A DNA stretch of 35,384 nucleotides, taken from JANNOG01 sp964516515 (lineage in GTDB: Bacteria > Actinomycetota > Actinomycetes > Actinomycetales > JBBAYJ01). The stretch's first letter is position 1. Every line of letters begins with the position of its first letter. The stretch lies in NCBI GenBank assembly GCA_964516515.1, contig CAZEYA010000020.1, positions 1 through 35,384 of the forward strand, written 5' to 3'. Under the pieces are notes generated by a model, which was not told where the DNA came from, made no database searches, and saw only the letters and a program-made list of their open reading frames with translations. Of this stretch, positions 34,527-35,384 are shown piece after piece. Position numbers and translations under genes: made by a program.

Positions 34527-35173
34527 CGTGCCCGGGTTGCCAACCGGGCCGCGTCGACGATCAGGATCCGCCCGCGGCTCATCGCGATCAGACCCTCGTC
34601 GACGGCACGCCGCAGCACCTGGTTGGTGGTGGGGCGGGTGCTGCCCGAGGTACTCGCGATGACGTCCTGCGTCAACGGGATGATGACACCGTCTCCACCG
34701 TCGCCGTACAGCTCGCTCAGGACCACCAGCTGCCGAAGCACCCGCTTGTCGACCGGGACGAACAACGAGTCGATCAGCCGCGTCTCCAGTCGTTCGACGT
34801 AGCCGCCGAGCAATCGGACGAGGAACCGGTCCAGGTCGGGTGACTCCGCGCGCAGTTCCTCGAACCGGTGCTTGCTGAGAATCACGGTGACCGCCGGATC
34901 GAGCGCCCGCACGGTGGCCGAGCGGGTCGCGGTCTGGCGCAGCAGGGCCAGCTCGCCGAACGTCGCGCCCGGCCCCAGCACGGCCAATGTCACCTGATCG
35001 CCGCCGGGTGTCGTGACCTCGACACTCACATGACCGCTCAAGAGCACGTGCAGGCTGTTGGCGGGGTCCCCGGCATGGAAGACCGGCTCGTTACGGACGA
35101 ATCTGGCCCGGGGACCCGCCAGGATCTGACGCCGCGCCGCATCGTCGAGGCCGACGAGAGCAGGCAGCAGCAC
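34523..35173 (-). CDS. Crp/Fnr-family transcriptional regulator
   Basis: 216 residues from GTG 35173. A cyclic-nucleotide-binding domain fills about 10-115. The phosphate-binding cassette is FGELALL (72-78) followed by RSA (84-86), the Glu/Arg arrangement that binds cAMP or cGMP in this family. A long dimerisation helix (about 115-138) leads to a winged helix-turn-helix, LTQDVIASTSGSTRPTTNQV (167-186), then RRAVDEGLI. No iron-sulfur cysteines are present, so it is Crp-like, not Fnr-like. It begins an operon whose second gene has a nucleotidyl-cyclase domain, suggesting a local cyclic-nucleotide loop (inference). Its stop overlaps the cyclase ATG by 4 nt. Confidence 0.9.
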   Translation of the reverse strand: MLLPALVGLDDAARRQILAGPRARFVRNEPVFHAGDPANSLHVLLSGHVSVEVTTPGGDQVTLAVLGPGATFGELALLRQTATRSATVRALDPAVTVILSKHRFEELRAESPDLDRFLVRLLGGYVERLETRLIDSLFVPVDKRVLRQLVVLSELYGDGGDGVIIPLTQDVIASTSGSTRPTTNQVLRRAVDEGLIAMSRGRILIVDAARLATRAR

Positions 35174-35231
35174 CCAGCCAGTGTCGGGTACAGCTGGGCA
35201 AACGACCCCAATGTCGGTACGGGAACGCTCT

Positions 35232-35245
35232 GCGTGTCAGCACGC
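35232..35245. promoter_or_regulatory. Inverted repeat upstream of the Crp-like gene
   Basis: GCGTG-TCAG-CACGC (5-4-5) lies 59 bp upstream of the Crp-like GTG, in the 160 bp between that gene and the plus-strand start at the right edge. It is symmetric like a dimeric regulator site but does not match the classic TGTGA-N6-TCACA Crp box. An autoregulatory site is possible. Confidence 0.3.
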
Positions 35246-35333
35246 TGATAGTCGCCGCCGACCAGGCCTGGCGACGCTGGTCGAGCCGCCGGATCAGCCG
35301 GCCGGCCACTGTGGACAGAGCGGAGAAGACACC

Positions 35334-35384
35334 ATGTAGGAACAGGAGTTCCTGACCGAAGAGCGGTTCTACGTCGACAAGGAC
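35334..35384 (+). other. Truncated open frame behind ATG-TAG
   Basis: GGAGAAG (35322-35328) is the strongest ribosome site of the window and ends 5 nt before ATG 35334. The second codon is TAG, after which the same frame stays open to the edge (EQEFLTEERFYVDKD), with a natural acidic/aromatic composition. It looks like the beginning of a gene whose codon 2 became a stop, or a minimal start-stop element. The family is not recognisable from 15 residues. Confidence 0.3.

Overview
The window is high-GC DNA with GTG/ATG starts, many 1-4 nt stop/start overlaps and several apparently leaderless genes. Together with a four-gene conservon, an LprG/P55-like lipoprotein-exporter pair, a GPP34 protein, DUF427 repeats and a TIGR03086 protein, this points to an actinomycete. 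I cannot place the genus. No rRNA, tRNA, insertion sequence, phage gene or CRISPR array was seen.

Layout. 176-1960 (minus): TetR, small membrane protein and GNAT acetyltransferase in one overlapping operon. 2169-2954: PAP2 phosphatase. 3024-8857 (minus): two paralogous dimethylglycine/sarcosine-dehydrogenase-like flavoproteins with C-terminal GcvT domains, with a choline/ethanolamine-kinase-like gene between them. 8921-11019: DUF1304 protein, TIGR03086 protein and a frameshifted AraC regulator. 11027-12597: GPP34 and tandem DUF427 proteins. 12730-13344: NlpC/P60 plus peptidoglycan-binding pseudogene with two in-frame stop codons. 13519-14457: membrane protein with a repetitive stalk. 14595-16292: oxidoreductase and TetR, divergent over paired palindromes. 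16302-19126: APC-type permease coupled to a DUF1932 dehydrogenase-like protein. 19271-19930: methyltransferase. 20069-23684: conservon (sensor kinase, roadblock, DUF742, small GTPase). 23710-24387: RNase H. 24435-26943: formamidase-like, SDR and Asp/Glu-racemase-like operon. 27137-30625: aldo/keto reductase, LprG-like lipoprotein and P55-like exporter. 30593-35173 (minus): Crp/Fnr regulator, class III cyclase-STAND-TPR protein and S8 protease with pentapeptide repeats. The right edge holds a strong ribosome binding site followed by ATG-TAG and an open frame.

Working together. The most distinctive locus is the last operon. Its genes overlap end to start, and it joins a cyclic-nucleotide-binding regulator to a nucleotidyl-cyclase-like domain on a STAND ATPase and then to an apparently non-secreted subtilisin-like protease. 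That looks like a signal-controlled proteolytic response module (inference). The flavoprotein/kinase operon looks like catabolism of N-methylated amino acids or choline-derived compounds. The conservon is a membrane sensor coupled to a small GTPase. The lipoprotein/exporter pair probably serves envelope lipid transport.

Four lesions (one frameshift, two nonsense codons, one ATG-TAG start) should be checked against reads, because they could be genuine gene decay or sequence error.
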